A DNA stretch of 47,265 nucleotides, taken from positions 1 to 47,265 of the forward strand of contig JAFXSR010000066.1 of assembly GCA_017525505.1 (NCBI GenBank). The letters are read 5' to 3'. Source of the stretch: Bacteroidales bacterium (GTDB lineage: Bacteria; Bacteroidota; Bacteroidia; Bacteroidales; WCHB1-69). The notes under the pieces were generated by a model. The model saw only the letters and a program-made list of their open reading frames with translations. It ran no database searches and was not told where the DNA came from. The translations under genes and the position numbers were made by a program. Shown here in pieces: positions 9,759 through 18,500 of the stretch (positions are counted from its first letter, which is position 1; each line of letters starts with the position of its first letter).

Positions 9759-9766
9759 CAAAAATA
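9759..9766 (-). promoter_or_regulatory. Possible -7 box abutting the MATE start codon
   Basis: On the minus strand TATTTTTG is followed by CACC and then the ATG. If used, initiation would fall at about the start codon. No -33 TTG stands at the normal distance. Confidence 0.35.
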
Positions 9767-9786
9767 CGGCTTTTTCGTCAATTATT

Positions 9787-10410
9787 TCACCCCTGTTTGC
9801 GGCGTTCGATTTCGTCGTGGATTTTGGAGGCCATCTCAAAGTCCTCACACTCTACAGCACCATCCAGAAGGTTCTGCAGTTCATCAAGACTCATCTCCTC
9901 GAGTTTGGTGGAAATGTACTTGTCGTAATTCTCATCGGACAAGTCCATCTCCAAATCATCCGCCTCCTGTTCTTCTTCCAAATCTGAAGAAAGCACTTCT
10001 AAACTATCCTCGTCGGAAAAATAGGCTTCCAGCACCTCTTCCTCCACATAAATCGGAATACTGCATTTAAGAGCCAGCACTACCGCGTCCGAAGTTCGCG
10101 AGTCTATGGTAAACACCTCGCCATTTTCCCTTCTGAAATGAATATCGGCATAAAACACCCCTTCCTCGAATTTATGAATAACCACATAGCCCGCATACAC
10201 CTTGCACACCTCCGACAAGCGCAGAAACAGGTCGTGCGGAGTAGGTCGTTTGGGTTTCATCTTATTCATTTCCAATACAATAGACCTTGCCTCATTCATC
10301 CCGATAAGAATAGGCAACAAGCGTTCTCCCTCCTTCTCTTTCAGAATCAAAGCATAGGCCTCGGAAGGAGCTTGCGCATTTCGGATGTCGGAAACGGTGA
10401 ATTCGATCAT
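9787..10410 (-). CDS. Bifunctional nuclease (BFN/DUF151) family protein with UVR motif
   Basis: The 207-residue protein has an N-terminal BFN/DUF151 domain (about residues 1-130; EGERLLPILIGMNEARSI, RPTPHDLF, IDSRTSDAVVLALK), an acidic linker rich in Glu and Asp, and a C-terminal UVR motif (LDELQNLLDGAVECEDFE, about residues 172-205) as in UvrB/UvrC. The family is linked to DNase/RNase activity, and in Bacteroidetes this BFN-UVR fusion is standard. Its biological role is not settled. It lies between the nupG-like and MATE genes on the same strand. The 82-bp gap upstream carries inverted AT-rich words (AAGAACTAAGAATTAA and its complement). Confidence 0.9.
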   Translation of the reverse strand: MIEFTVSDIRNAQAPSEAYALILKEKEGERLLPILIGMNEARSIVLEMNKMKPKRPTPHDLFLRLSEVCKVYAGYVVIHKFEEGVFYADIHFRRENGEVFTIDSRTSDAVVLALKCSIPIYVEEEVLEAYFSDEDSLEVLSSDLEEEQEADDLEMDLSDENYDKYISTKLEEMSLDELQNLLDGAVECEDFEMASKIHDEIERRKQG

Positions 10411-10492
10411 AATTTTTCAATTAAGAACTAAGAATTAAAAGTTAAGAATGTTTATTTGTTGAAATGTTGAATCGTTGAATTGTTTTTAGTTC

Positions 10493-11764
10493 TTAATTCT
10501 TAGTTTTTAGTTCTTCCGGATTGTGTTTGTATTTGAAAACAATAGCAAAAAGTACCGCCACCACCATGGCGTATGCGGCGAAAATATACCATACTGTGGT
10601 CCAGTCACCTACCAAATGATGACCTTCCCAAGTGCAATATTGGTTGACAACCCATTGTGCGGCTAACGTGCCTATAGTGGCACCAACACCATTGGTCATC
10701 AGCATGAACAAACCCTGGGCCGAAGAACGTATATCAGCGCTGGTTTCTTTGTCCACAAACAGCGAACCGCTGATATTGAAGAAATCGAAAGCCACCCCAT
10801 AAACAATCATAGATAACACAAACAACCACACTCCATTGCCGGGGTTACCCAAACCGAAGAAGCCGAAGCGCAATACCCAGGCGAACATGGCTATCAACAT
10901 CACCTTCTTGATACCAAACTTGTGCAAAAAGAAGGGAATAAGCAGAATACACAAAGTCTCGGAAATCTGAGACAAAGAAACCAGAATGTTGGCATGTTGC
11001 ACCCCAAAAGTGTCGGCATATTCAGGCTGTGCGCCGAAACTGTGGATGAAAGGATTGGCAAAACCGTTGGTAATCTGCAAAGACACCCCCAAAAGCATGG
11101 AGAAAATGAAGAAAATAGCCATTCTCTTCTCCTTGAACAAAGCGAAAGCCCTCAAGCCCAAGGCATCCACAAAAGATTTTTTGTCGGCAGAGGTTGATAT
11201 CGGGCACTTGGGCAAAGTGAAAGCATAAATTGCCAACACCAACCCGATAAAACCACTGAGGAGAAACTGTTTTGACGAGTGCTGGAAACCCAGCAAATCA
11301 ACCGTCCACATGGAGCAGATAAATCCGACGGTGCCAAAGACACGAATAGGCGGGAAAGCCTTGACCGTATCGTAGCCGTTCATATCCAAGGCATTATAGG
11401 CCACCGAGTTAGACAAAGCAATAGTAGGCATATAGAAAGCCACGCTGATGGTATAGAGGGTGAAAAGGGTGCCGAACTGCACCGCATCGCCACTCACCAG
11501 ACCGTAATAACCGGCGGCAATCATGGCGGCACCGGCAATACCATGGCAAATGCCCAGCATCTTCTGCGCCGGTATCCAGCGATCAGCCACAATGCCCATC
11601 AAGGCCGGCATAAAAAGGGACACAATGCCCTGAATGGAGTAGAAAAGTCCTATTTTTCCACCCATTCCGTGCGGTCCCAGATAGCGGCCCATACAAGTCA
11701 AATACGCCCCCCATACGGCAAATTGGAGGAAATTCATGATAATCAGTCTGACTTTCAAATTCAT
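10493..11764 (-). CDS. Nucleoside:H+ symporter, NupG-like MFS transporter
   Basis: The 423-residue inner-membrane protein has twelve predicted helices. The N-terminus (LQFAVWGAYLTCMGRYL) and the segment GIVSLFMPALMGIVADRWIPAQK are typical of the NupG/XapB nucleoside permease branch of the major facilitator superfamily. It probably imports nucleosides for salvage. It starts at ATG 11764 downstream of a -7 box and is the first gene of a leftward group with the BFN and MATE genes. The C-terminal codons overlap AT-rich inverted words near 10493-10515. Confidence 0.88.
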   Translation of the reverse strand: MNLKVRLIIMNFLQFAVWGAYLTCMGRYLGPHGMGGKIGLFYSIQGIVSLFMPALMGIVADRWIPAQKMLGICHGIAGAAMIAAGYYGLVSGDAVQFGTLFTLYTISVAFYMPTIALSNSVAYNALDMNGYDTVKAFPPIRVFGTVGFICSMWTVDLLGFQHSSKQFLLSGFIGLVLAIYAFTLPKCPISTSADKKSFVDALGLRAFALFKEKRMAIFFIFSMLLGVSLQITNGFANPFIHSFGAQPEYADTFGVQHANILVSLSQISETLCILLIPFFLHKFGIKKVMLIAMFAWVLRFGFFGLGNPGNGVWLFVLSMIVYGVAFDFFNISGSLFVDKETSADIRSSAQGLFMLMTNGVGATIGTLAAQWVVNQYCTWEGHHLVGDWTTVWYIFAAYAMVVAVLFAIVFKYKHNPEELKTKN

Positions 11765-11789
11765 AGCAGTAGTAATTTCGATTAAAATG

Positions 11790-11797
11790 CAAAATTA
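11790..11797 (-). promoter_or_regulatory. -7 promoter element of the nupG-like gene
   Basis: TAATTTTG on the minus strand fits TAnnTTTG and lies 25 bp before the ATG. No clear -33 element is seen. Confidence 0.5.
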
Positions 11798-11837
11798 CAA
11801 GTTTTTTTATGAATAATCGATAACTGGGAAAATTTTT

Positions 11838-11995
11838 TCGTGCGTGAAGACGTGGAGACGTGGAGACACTCACTTCGTTCGTTCGTGGAGACGTGGAGGA
11901 AATTTCCGTCTTCACGAATGCACGAGTGCAAGACTTCACGTCTTGACGAATGAGCGTAGCGAATGACTTCACGCCTTGACGCCTTCACGAAAATA
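11838..11995. repeat. Dispersed palindromic intergenic repeat, copy 1
   Basis: This non-coding block is built from words such as CGTGAAGACG, GTGGAGACG, CACTCACTTCGTTCG and their complements (CGTCTTCACG, CTTCACGTCTTGACG). A similar block at 40966-41062 shares GTGGAGACACTC, then C..CGYTCGYTCGTG, then GAAATYTCGTC. The two copies lie in unrelated gene contexts, so this looks like a REP-like or non-autonomous element. Confidence 0.7.
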
Positions 11996-12012
11996 ATTGT
12001 CACATTTACTAA

Positions 12013-12046
12013 TTTGCTCATTTGCTAATTATTTTTCGTATCTTTG
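12013..12046 (+). promoter_or_regulatory. Promoter of lysS
   Basis: The -7 element TATCTTTG (12039-12046) follows TTTG (12013-12016) at 22 bp. The start codon is 28 bp downstream. The upstream half is made of TTTGCTAATT satellite words, so a repeat may supply the -33 element. Confidence 0.65.
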
Positions 12047-12074
12047 CAGTTTGTATCACCAACAAAAAAATAAC

Positions 12075-13787
12075 ATGGAATTATCAGAACAGGAAATTAT
12101 CAGACGTAAGAAATTAGAGGATTTGTTGAATCTTGGAATCAATCCTTATCCGGCAGCGGAATATGAGATAAATGCCACTACCACAGAGATTTTGGAGGAA
12201 TTTCCAAAAGACAACAGCAAATTCCAAAATGTCAGCATCGCCGGTCGTATCATGACCCAGCGCATCATGGGAGCTGTCTCTTTCTTCGAGATCCAGGACT
12301 CCGTGGGCCGCATCCAGATTTATGCCAAACGCGACGAACTGTGTCCCGGCGAGGATAAAACCATGTACAACAGTGTGTTCAAAAAACTGGATATCGGTGA
12401 TATCATCGGTGTGAAGGGCTTTGTATTCACCACCCAGATGGGCGAAACCAGCATCCATGTGAAAGAGTTCACCATCCTGTGCAAATCGGTGTGCCCGCTG
12501 CCCATCGTGAAAGAAAAAGACGGCAAAGTCTATGACGCTTTCCAAGATCCTGAACAGCGCTACCGCCAGCGCTATATCGACCTCATCGTCAACCCGCAGG
12601 TGAAAGACACTTTCATCAAGCGTACCCTGCTGGTTAACACCATGCGTAACTTCTTGAATGAAAGGGGTTATCTGGAAGTTGAAACCCCCATTCTTCAGCC
12701 CTTGTACGGAGGCGCCGCCGCCCGTCCGTTCAAGACACATCACAACACCTTGGACATGACCCTCTATCTGCGTATCGCCGATGAGCTGTATCTGAAAAAA
12801 CTGATTGTGGGTGGATTTAACGGCGTGTATGAGTTCTCGAAGGACTTCCGAAACGAGGGTATGGACCGCTTCCATAATCCCGAGTTCACACAGATGGAAC
12901 TTTACGTTCCCTATAAAGACTATGAATGGATGATGAACTGTGTGGAAGAGATGGTGGAACGCGTGGCGTTGGCACTGCACGGCAAAACCCAGGTACAGGT
13001 GGGTGAGAATATCATCGACTTCAAGCGCCCGTGGAAACGCTACACCATGTTCGAGGCCATCGAGCACTTCACCGGCACCGACATTTCCAACATGGACGAG
13101 GCCCAGCTGGCAGAATTTGCCACTTCACAAGGCGTGAAAGTGGATTCCACCATGGGCAAGGGCAAGCTGATAGACGAAATCTTCGGCGAGACCTGCGAGC
13201 ACAAGCTCATCCAGCCAACTTTCATCTATGACTACCCGATTGAAATGTCGCCGCTGACCAAGAAACACCGCAGCAAACCCGGCCTTACCGAGCGTTTCGA
13301 GGCCATGTGCAACGGCAAGGAAATCTGCAACGCCTACTCCGAGCTCAACGACCCCATTGACCAGCGCAAGCGTTTCGAGGACCAGTTGGAACTCGGCAAG
13401 CGTGGCGACACCGAATCCATGGTTTTGGACGAGGACTTCCTGAAATCTCTGGAAATCGGTATGCCTCCCACAGCAGGTTTGGGTATCGGCATCGACCGTT
13501 TAGCCATGATCATGACCAACTCGCCCTCCATCCAGGATGTGCTGTTCTTCCCGCAGATGCGTCCCGAAAAGAAGGTGGAAACTTCCAGCGACAAGGACTT
13601 TATGGAGAGAGGCGTACCCGAAATTTGGGTGCCAGTGCTGCGAAAACTGAACATCAACACCATCGAACAGCTGAAAGCCGCCAACCCCAATAAGTTGCTC
13701 AATGACTTGGGAGGCATGCGTAAGAAGCTGAAAATGGACGTTCCAGCAGTGCCTTTGGACACCATCAAATCATGGATTGAAAAATAA
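12075..13787 (+). CDS. lysS: Lysyl-tRNA synthetase (class II)
   Basis: This cytosolic enzyme charges tRNA-Lys. ATG 12075 is chosen because it follows the promoter by a normal distance and gives the family start [17 protein letters not shown]; the frame stays open 26 codons upstream, but those lie across the promoter. The N-terminal OB-fold domain (about residues 50-160; [20 protein letters not shown]) binds the anticodon. Class II motif 2 is [18 protein letters not shown] and motif 3 is [11 protein letters not shown]. The protein is 570 residues, about 70 longer than the E. coli type, with a C-terminal helical extension ([20 protein letters not shown] ...) that is usual in Bacteroidetes LysS. 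The call is secure. Confidence 0.97.
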   Translation: MELSEQEIIRRKKLEDLLNLGINPYPAAEYEINATTTEILEEFPKDNSKFQNVSIAGRIMTQRIMGAVSFFEIQDSVGRIQIYAKRDELCPGEDKTMYNSVFKKLDIGDIIGVKGFVFTTQMGETSIHVKEFTILCKSVCPLPIVKEKDGKVYDAFQDPEQRYRQRYIDLIVNPQVKDTFIKRTLLVNTMRNFLNERGYLEVETPILQPLYGGAAARPFKTHHNTLDMTLYLRIADELYLKKLIVGGFNGVYEFSKDFRNEGMDRFHNPEFTQMELYVPYKDYEWMMNCVEEMVERVALALHGKTQVQVGENIIDFKRPWKRYTMFEAIEHFTGTDISNMDEAQLAEFATSQGVKVDSTMGKGKLIDEIFGETCEHKLIQPTFIYDYPIEMSPLTKKHRSKPGLTERFEAMCNGKEICNAYSELNDPIDQRKRFEDQLELGKRGDTESMVLDEDFLKSLEIGMPPTAGLGIGIDRLAMIMTNSPSIQDVLFFPQMRPEKKVETSSDKDFMERGVPEIWVPVLRKLNINTIEQLKAANPNKLLNDLGGMRKKLKMDVPAVPLDTIKSWIEK

Positions 13788-13797
13788 TTCAAATTTA

Positions 13798-13830
13798 TTG
13801 ATTGAGATATCGAAAAAAGTTGTATTTTTG
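13798..13830 (+). promoter_or_regulatory. Promoter of tRNA-Leu
   Basis: TTG (13798-13800) and TATTTTTG (13823-13830) are separated by 22 bp. Transcription would begin about 75 nt before the tRNA. Confidence 0.6.
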
Positions 13831-13835
13831 CAGCC

Positions 13836-13906
13836 TGATTTCGACGGGGTCATCCCGCTGGTTTCGACAAGCTCAATCAGCGAGATTTTGACAAGATCAA
13901 TCAATC
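13836..13906. repeat. TTCGACAAGCTCAATCAGCG-type repeat in the tRNA leader
   Basis: The block repeats a motif three times with variation: TGATTTCGAC, TGGTTTCGACAAGCTCAATC and GATTTTGACAAGATCAATC. Each unit is a small imperfect hairpin (for example CGCTG ... CAGCG). Similar words are common as dispersed intergenic repeats in environmental genomes. Here the block would be transcribed as part of the pre-tRNA. Confidence 0.55.
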
Positions 13907-13910
13907 CCAG

Positions 13911-13994
13911 GCCTAGGTGGCGGAATTGGTAGACGCGTCGGTCTCAAAAACCGATGAGGTAACACTCGTGCCGGTTCGATCCCGGCCCTGGGTA
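13911..13994 (+). tRNA. tRNA-Leu (anticodon CAA)
   Basis: A full cloverleaf can be drawn. The acceptor GCCTAGG (13911-13917) pairs with CCTGGGT (13987-13993) with G-U pairs, and the discriminator is A (13994). The anticodon loop CTCAAAA gives anticodon CAA, reading UUG. A long variable arm (TGAGGTAACACTCGT region) marks a class II tRNA, and the T arm is GCCGG-TTCGATC-CCGGC. The CCA end is not encoded in full (ACA follows). Confidence 0.95.
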
Positions 13995-13995
13995 C

Positions 13996-14029
13996 AAAAA
14001 AGAGGATGTCGCTGACATCCTCTTTTTTT
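13996..14029 (+). terminator. Strong intrinsic terminator after tRNA-Leu
   Basis: AAAAAAGAGGATGTC (13996-14010) and GACATCCTCTTTTTT (14014-14028) form a perfect 15-bp stem with the loop GCT and end in a T run. With A runs on one side and T runs on the other, it could work in both directions. Confidence 0.92.
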
Positions 14030-14059
14030 ATATCAAATGTCGATATTGCCAGTTTGACA

Positions 14060-14140
14060 AAATTTGGGGATTTCATACGGAATGTTACAAAAAAAATTTG
14101 GGGATTCCATACATTTTTTGTAAAATAAATTTGGGGATTC
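14060..14140 (+). repeat. Three phased direct repeats upstream of the AAA/DUF4143 ATPase
   Basis: AAATTTGGGGATT(C/T) occurs at 14060-14073, 14094-14107 and 14127-14140. The starts are 34 and 33 bp apart, about three helical turns, so all copies face the same side of the DNA. The last copy supplies the -33 TTTG of the promoter. This looks like an operator array. Confidence 0.75.
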
Positions 14141-14160
14141 GGAAAATAGATGTATTTTTG
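14130..14160 (+). promoter_or_regulatory. Promoter of the AAA/DUF4143 ATPase
   Basis: TTTG (14130-14133), inside the third direct repeat, is followed after 19 bp by TATTTTTG (14153-14160). This is textbook Bacteroidetes spacing. The ATG is 21 bp further on. Confidence 0.8.
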
Positions 14161-14181
14161 CATCCTAAATAAAAAATTTAT

Positions 14182-15528
14182 ATGGCAGACTACAGGATAT
14201 TCAAACGCAAGATTTACAGCAAGATGCTTCAATGGAAACGGGAGCATCACGGTGAAACAGCTCTACTTATCAAGGGTGCGCGACGTGTGGGCAAGTCAAC
14301 AATCGCTGAAGAATTCGCCCGCCGCGAATACAAAAGCCATATTGTTGTCGATTTTGCTGATGCACCCACCACCGTTTGGGAAGCCGTCCAAAACATATCC
14401 GATCGCGACTATTTTTTCACCCAATTGCAATTCATATACGGTATCAAGCTCTACGAGCGAAAATCTGTTATCATCTTTGATGAAATACAGAAGAGTCCTG
14501 AAACACGACAAGCTATCAAATACCTTGTAAAAGACCACCGTTATGATTACATTGAGACAGGTTCTTTGCTCTCTATCAAGAAGAACACGCAGAATATCGT
14601 CATCCCCAGTGAGGAAACTCGCTTAACAATGTATCCTATGGATTATGAAGAGTTCCGTTGGGCATTGGGAGATACTGCTACCGTACAGCTTTTAGGTGAC
14701 GCATTTCGAGGTCGTCATTCTCTTGGAGATGCTGTCACCCGCAAACTTATGCGTGATTTTCGTCTTTATATGCTTATCGGTGGTATGCCACAAGCTGTGA
14801 GCATTTGGCTTGACACTAAAAACATTGTCGAAGTGGATGCCAAAAAACGAGAAATTATCGAATTATATCTTGACGATTTCCTGAAGATTGACCCCTCGGG
14901 AAAAGCATCAAGGCTCTATACTGCCATTCCTTCGGAACTGACAAAGAAAACCTCACGCTACCAAATTACAAGTGTACTCGGCCGTAGTGAAGGTAAAGAT
15001 AAAATTGGCGAGTTGTTGAGAAACTTGGAAGACAGCCTTACCGTTAACTTTGCCCACCATGTCAACGACCCGAATGTGGGGCTTCCTCTCAATGCCGACT
15101 ACAGCCAATACAAAATGTTTGTTGGTGACACGGGACTCTTCATTACCCTCGCCTTTTGGGACAAGGCCTTCACTGAGAATATCATCTATCAAAAACTACT
15201 GTCTGATAAACTTTGCGCCAACTTGGGTTATGTGTATGAAAATGTTGTGGCACAAATGCTTGTGGCCTCTGGTGACAGACTTTTTTACCATACCTGGCCT
15301 TCAGTCACCAGCAACCACAACTATGAGGTGGATTTCATCTTGTCGCGCGGTGGCAAAATCTGTCCCATTGAGGTCAAGTCATCAGGCTACAAAACACACA
15401 AGTCACTGGACGTATTCTGCGAAAAATATTCCTCACGCATTGGTGAACGTTATCTTATCTACACTAAAGATATGCATAAGGACGGGCAAACCCTTCTTGT
15501 CCCCGTCTGCATGACCATGCATCTTTAA
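14182..15528 (+). CDS. ATP-binding protein, AAA_14 + DUF4143 type
   Basis: The 448-residue protein has an N-terminal P-loop ATPase of the AAA_14 type. Walker A is GARRVGKST (about residues 31-39) and Walker B is VIIFDEIQKSPE (about residues 95-106). The segment YIETGSLLSI is also typical. The C-terminal half is DUF4143 and ends in a restriction-endonuclease-like core (VDFILSRGGKICPIEVKSS), with the Asp, Glu and Lys of a PD-(D/E)xK site visible. Such ATPases are multicopy in Bacteroidetes and their function is unknown; links to toxins, defence or DNA processing have been suggested for relatives. It is a single-gene unit with its own promoter and repeats, convergent with the giant gene. Confidence 0.9.
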   Translation: MADYRIFKRKIYSKMLQWKREHHGETALLIKGARRVGKSTIAEEFARREYKSHIVVDFADAPTTVWEAVQNISDRDYFFTQLQFIYGIKLYERKSVIIFDEIQKSPETRQAIKYLVKDHRYDYIETGSLLSIKKNTQNIVIPSEETRLTMYPMDYEEFRWALGDTATVQLLGDAFRGRHSLGDAVTRKLMRDFRLYMLIGGMPQAVSIWLDTKNIVEVDAKKREIIELYLDDFLKIDPSGKASRLYTAIPSELTKKTSRYQITSVLGRSEGKDKIGELLRNLEDSLTVNFAHHVNDPNVGLPLNADYSQYKMFVGDTGLFITLAFWDKAFTENIIYQKLLSDKLCANLGYVYENVVAQMLVASGDRLFYHTWPSVTSNHNYEVDFILSRGGKICPIEVKSSGYKTHKSLDVFCEKYSSRIGERYLIYTKDMHKDGQTLLVPVCMTMHL

Positions 15529-15580
15529 CCTACATTGCAGCATAAGATAAACCATTATTATTCATTATCCGTTTTTCCGC

Positions 15581-18500
15581 CTATTCATCAGGAAGAAACG
15601 CTGCATTGCGCAAACACCGCACCGACTGTGCTCTTCCCAAGGGGCGGCTCCTGCGTATAGCACTCGAGTCGTCATATTGCAAGGAGAAAGAATTGCCTGT
15701 GTTATCATCGTCGTTATTAGTCGAGGACCAGAAGCGGGCCATTTCGCCGAAGTTGTGGGCGTGCGAGGTGTAAACCCAATTGGTGTCAATCAAACCTGTA
15801 GAGATATTGGTCGTATCATGGTACATATATAACTCAACGTATCCGGCAGGCATTGCACTAAATCCAGTGGCGTTGTTGGTGGAAGGATTATATCCCACAT
15901 AGCAGGTTGTTCCTCCATAGCCCCAGAAATTTTCCGATTCGTAAGTGTTTTCGTCAAAAATCTCCCATCCCATAGTAGAAGCTAATGCTTTGCCAATACA
16001 GGTAGTGGTAGTTCTGTAATTAAGCGGGTAGTTGCAGTCACCACATCGGTAGCAATCATTGTTATAAACATACATTGCCAGTTGCGCCCAGTCCGCATCA
16101 GAAGGTATGTGCCATCCTGATGGACAGATGCCTCTATGATACTCGTTGACCGTAACTTCATAGACCGAATCCATATATTGACGCATTGTATTCGAATTTG
16201 CAATTTCCGGACAGCCTATTTCAGCATAAAATACGTCCATAGCCGCACACCAGTTGTAAAGGATACCATATGTGCCAACATTACGTTCATCTTTATCCGG
16301 ATACGTTGCTGATTTGTTTACTTGAGAGTAAATCAATTCTGAAAAAACCATCTCATTGCCTGAACTGGGCGAGGTTCTGCAACGCATGTTCTCCTTCATC
16401 CAGCACTGGCTACCAATTTGTACCGTGCCATATACATTTCCCTCATGGTCGGTAACCGTAGGCATACCGGGACAAGGCTGTCCGCCACCACATTCTACAC
16501 TGTCAATGGTCAAATGCAGCGTATCGACGCTGGCACAACCATGCTCATCTAAATAGGTATGGGTATAATCGCCACTTTGGGTAATAGTGCTGTCGTACCA
16601 GGTATAAGAACCATTTGCCGTTTCAGTGATAGTATTATGCGTGCCATGATAGATGGTCAGATTCAGCGTCTCCGTGCAGGAACAGCCGTGGTCGTTGGTG
16701 AAATCGGCGGTATAGGAGCCGCTTGCCGTAAGTGTTTGCCCGCGCCAATTGTATTCATCACAGGCCCCGGCGGCGGTTGTCAAATTCACATGATCCTTGA
16801 TGGTCAAGTACAGGGTATCCATGCTGGGACAGCCATGTTCATTGGTATAGGCATATGTGTATATGCCGCTTGAGCTATAAGAGGTGCCATGCCAGGTATA
16901 GGATTCGCAATCTCCAGCTGAAAAGATCTCATGTGTGCCATGATAGATAGTCAGATTCAGTGTTTCCGTGCTGGCGCAGCCAAATTCATTTTCGTAGTTA
17001 TATGTATATGTACCGGAAGAAAGATAGGACTGCCCGTGCCAGGTGTAGGATTCGCAGGCGGAGGCAGAAGTTGTCGTGATGGTCGGCTCATGGATGGTCA
17101 GGTAAAGCGTTTCCGAGCAAGAACAGCCTTGCGCATTGGTGTAAAAGAAAACGTAAGTGCCGCTTTCAGTATAGGCATATCCGTGCCAAGTGTATGATTC
17201 GCAAGTGTTTACATTCTCTGAAGTATGTGTGCCTGTACAACCCGTGTCGCCACCACCATCACCAGAAGTGTCGTCTTTCACGCAGCGTACAGAGAATTTA
17301 TTGGCTTTTGGAGTTTCGTTTTGGAAATGAAAGTCAGCTTCATAATAAGACCAATTGATGTAATATGCCCAGGTACTATACTGGTCATAGTCCTCGGTGG
17401 CGGTCCAAAAGTAAGCGTAATCGCCAAAATCGCCATAGTTGTTGCCACTATAACGGCCAGCAGGCATAGCATTGAAACCCGTGGCGTTGTTAGCCGATAG
17501 GTCGTTACCCACTGCGCAATCATAGTCGTCGGTCTCCCAGCCTGTGGTGGAGGATAATGCTTTGACAACACAGGATGCGCTATACTCATCAATTTCCGGA
17601 TAGGAACAGTCGCTGCAACGGTAGCCGTTGCTATATACATACGCTGCCAGTTGTCTCCATTCCGTTTTTCCGGGTACGTGCCATCCTATGGGGCAGATAC
17701 CTCTGCGGTGGCCGCTGAACGAGTAATCCAGCTTCTGGTTCGTTGATGACCCGTCCGCAATCTCAGTAGCTCCTCCTGCGGCGAAGAAAGTGTCTAAAGC
17801 CGCACACCAGTTGTAAAGTACTCCGTAGGCTGGATCATGCAAACCGTTGTCGGAATGCCAGCTCGCCGACTTGCTTGCCGCCGAAGTGTTTTCTGTTAGC
17901 AAATTGCTTCCCGTGGTAGGCGAGGTAGTGCAGCGCATGTTCTCCTTGGTCCAGCATTGGCTGCCGATTTGCACGGTGTTGTACATATTGCCTTCGTGGT
18001 CGGTCACCGCATTCACACCCGGACAGGGCTGACCGTCTTCTGCTGGTCCATCAGGAATAACAGGAATAACGGAGGTAACGGTCAGGTGGAGGGTGTCCAT
18101 GCTGGCGCAACCCTGCTCGTTGGTGTAGGCATACGTATAAGTGCCACTTTCAGTGTAAGTTTGTTCGTGCCAGGTGTAGAAGCCTTCTGCCGTTTCGGTA
18201 AAGACGTTGTGCGAACCGTGATTAATGGTCAAATTCAACGTTTCCGTGCAAGAGCAGCCCTGCTCGTTGGTGTAATTGTATGTGTAATCGCCATTTTGGG
18301 TATAAATCTGCTCATGCCAAGTGTAGGACTCGCACGCAGTGGCCGAACTTGTTGTGTTCACTGGCTGATAGATGGTCAGGTGCAACGTTTCCGTGCAAGG
18401 GCAGCCCTGCTCGTTGGTGTAATTGTATGTGTAATCGCCACTCTGGGTATAAGTCTGCTCATGCCAAGTGTAGGACTCGCACGCGGTGGCCGAACTTGTC

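Noticed and set aside
12114..13067. 317-codon minus-strand frame inside lysS
   Set aside because: The opposite strand encodes all LysS motifs; the antisense product has no family features.
14075..14092. ATACGGAATGTTACAA as a third copy of the shared operator
   Set aside because: It matches only the ACGGAATG part and lacks the second TTTTTACG unit at 21-22 bp.
14182..15528. Transposase or phage gene
   Set aside because: Walker motifs and the DUF4143 C-terminus identify a chromosomal ATPase; there are no terminal inverted repeats or target duplications around it.
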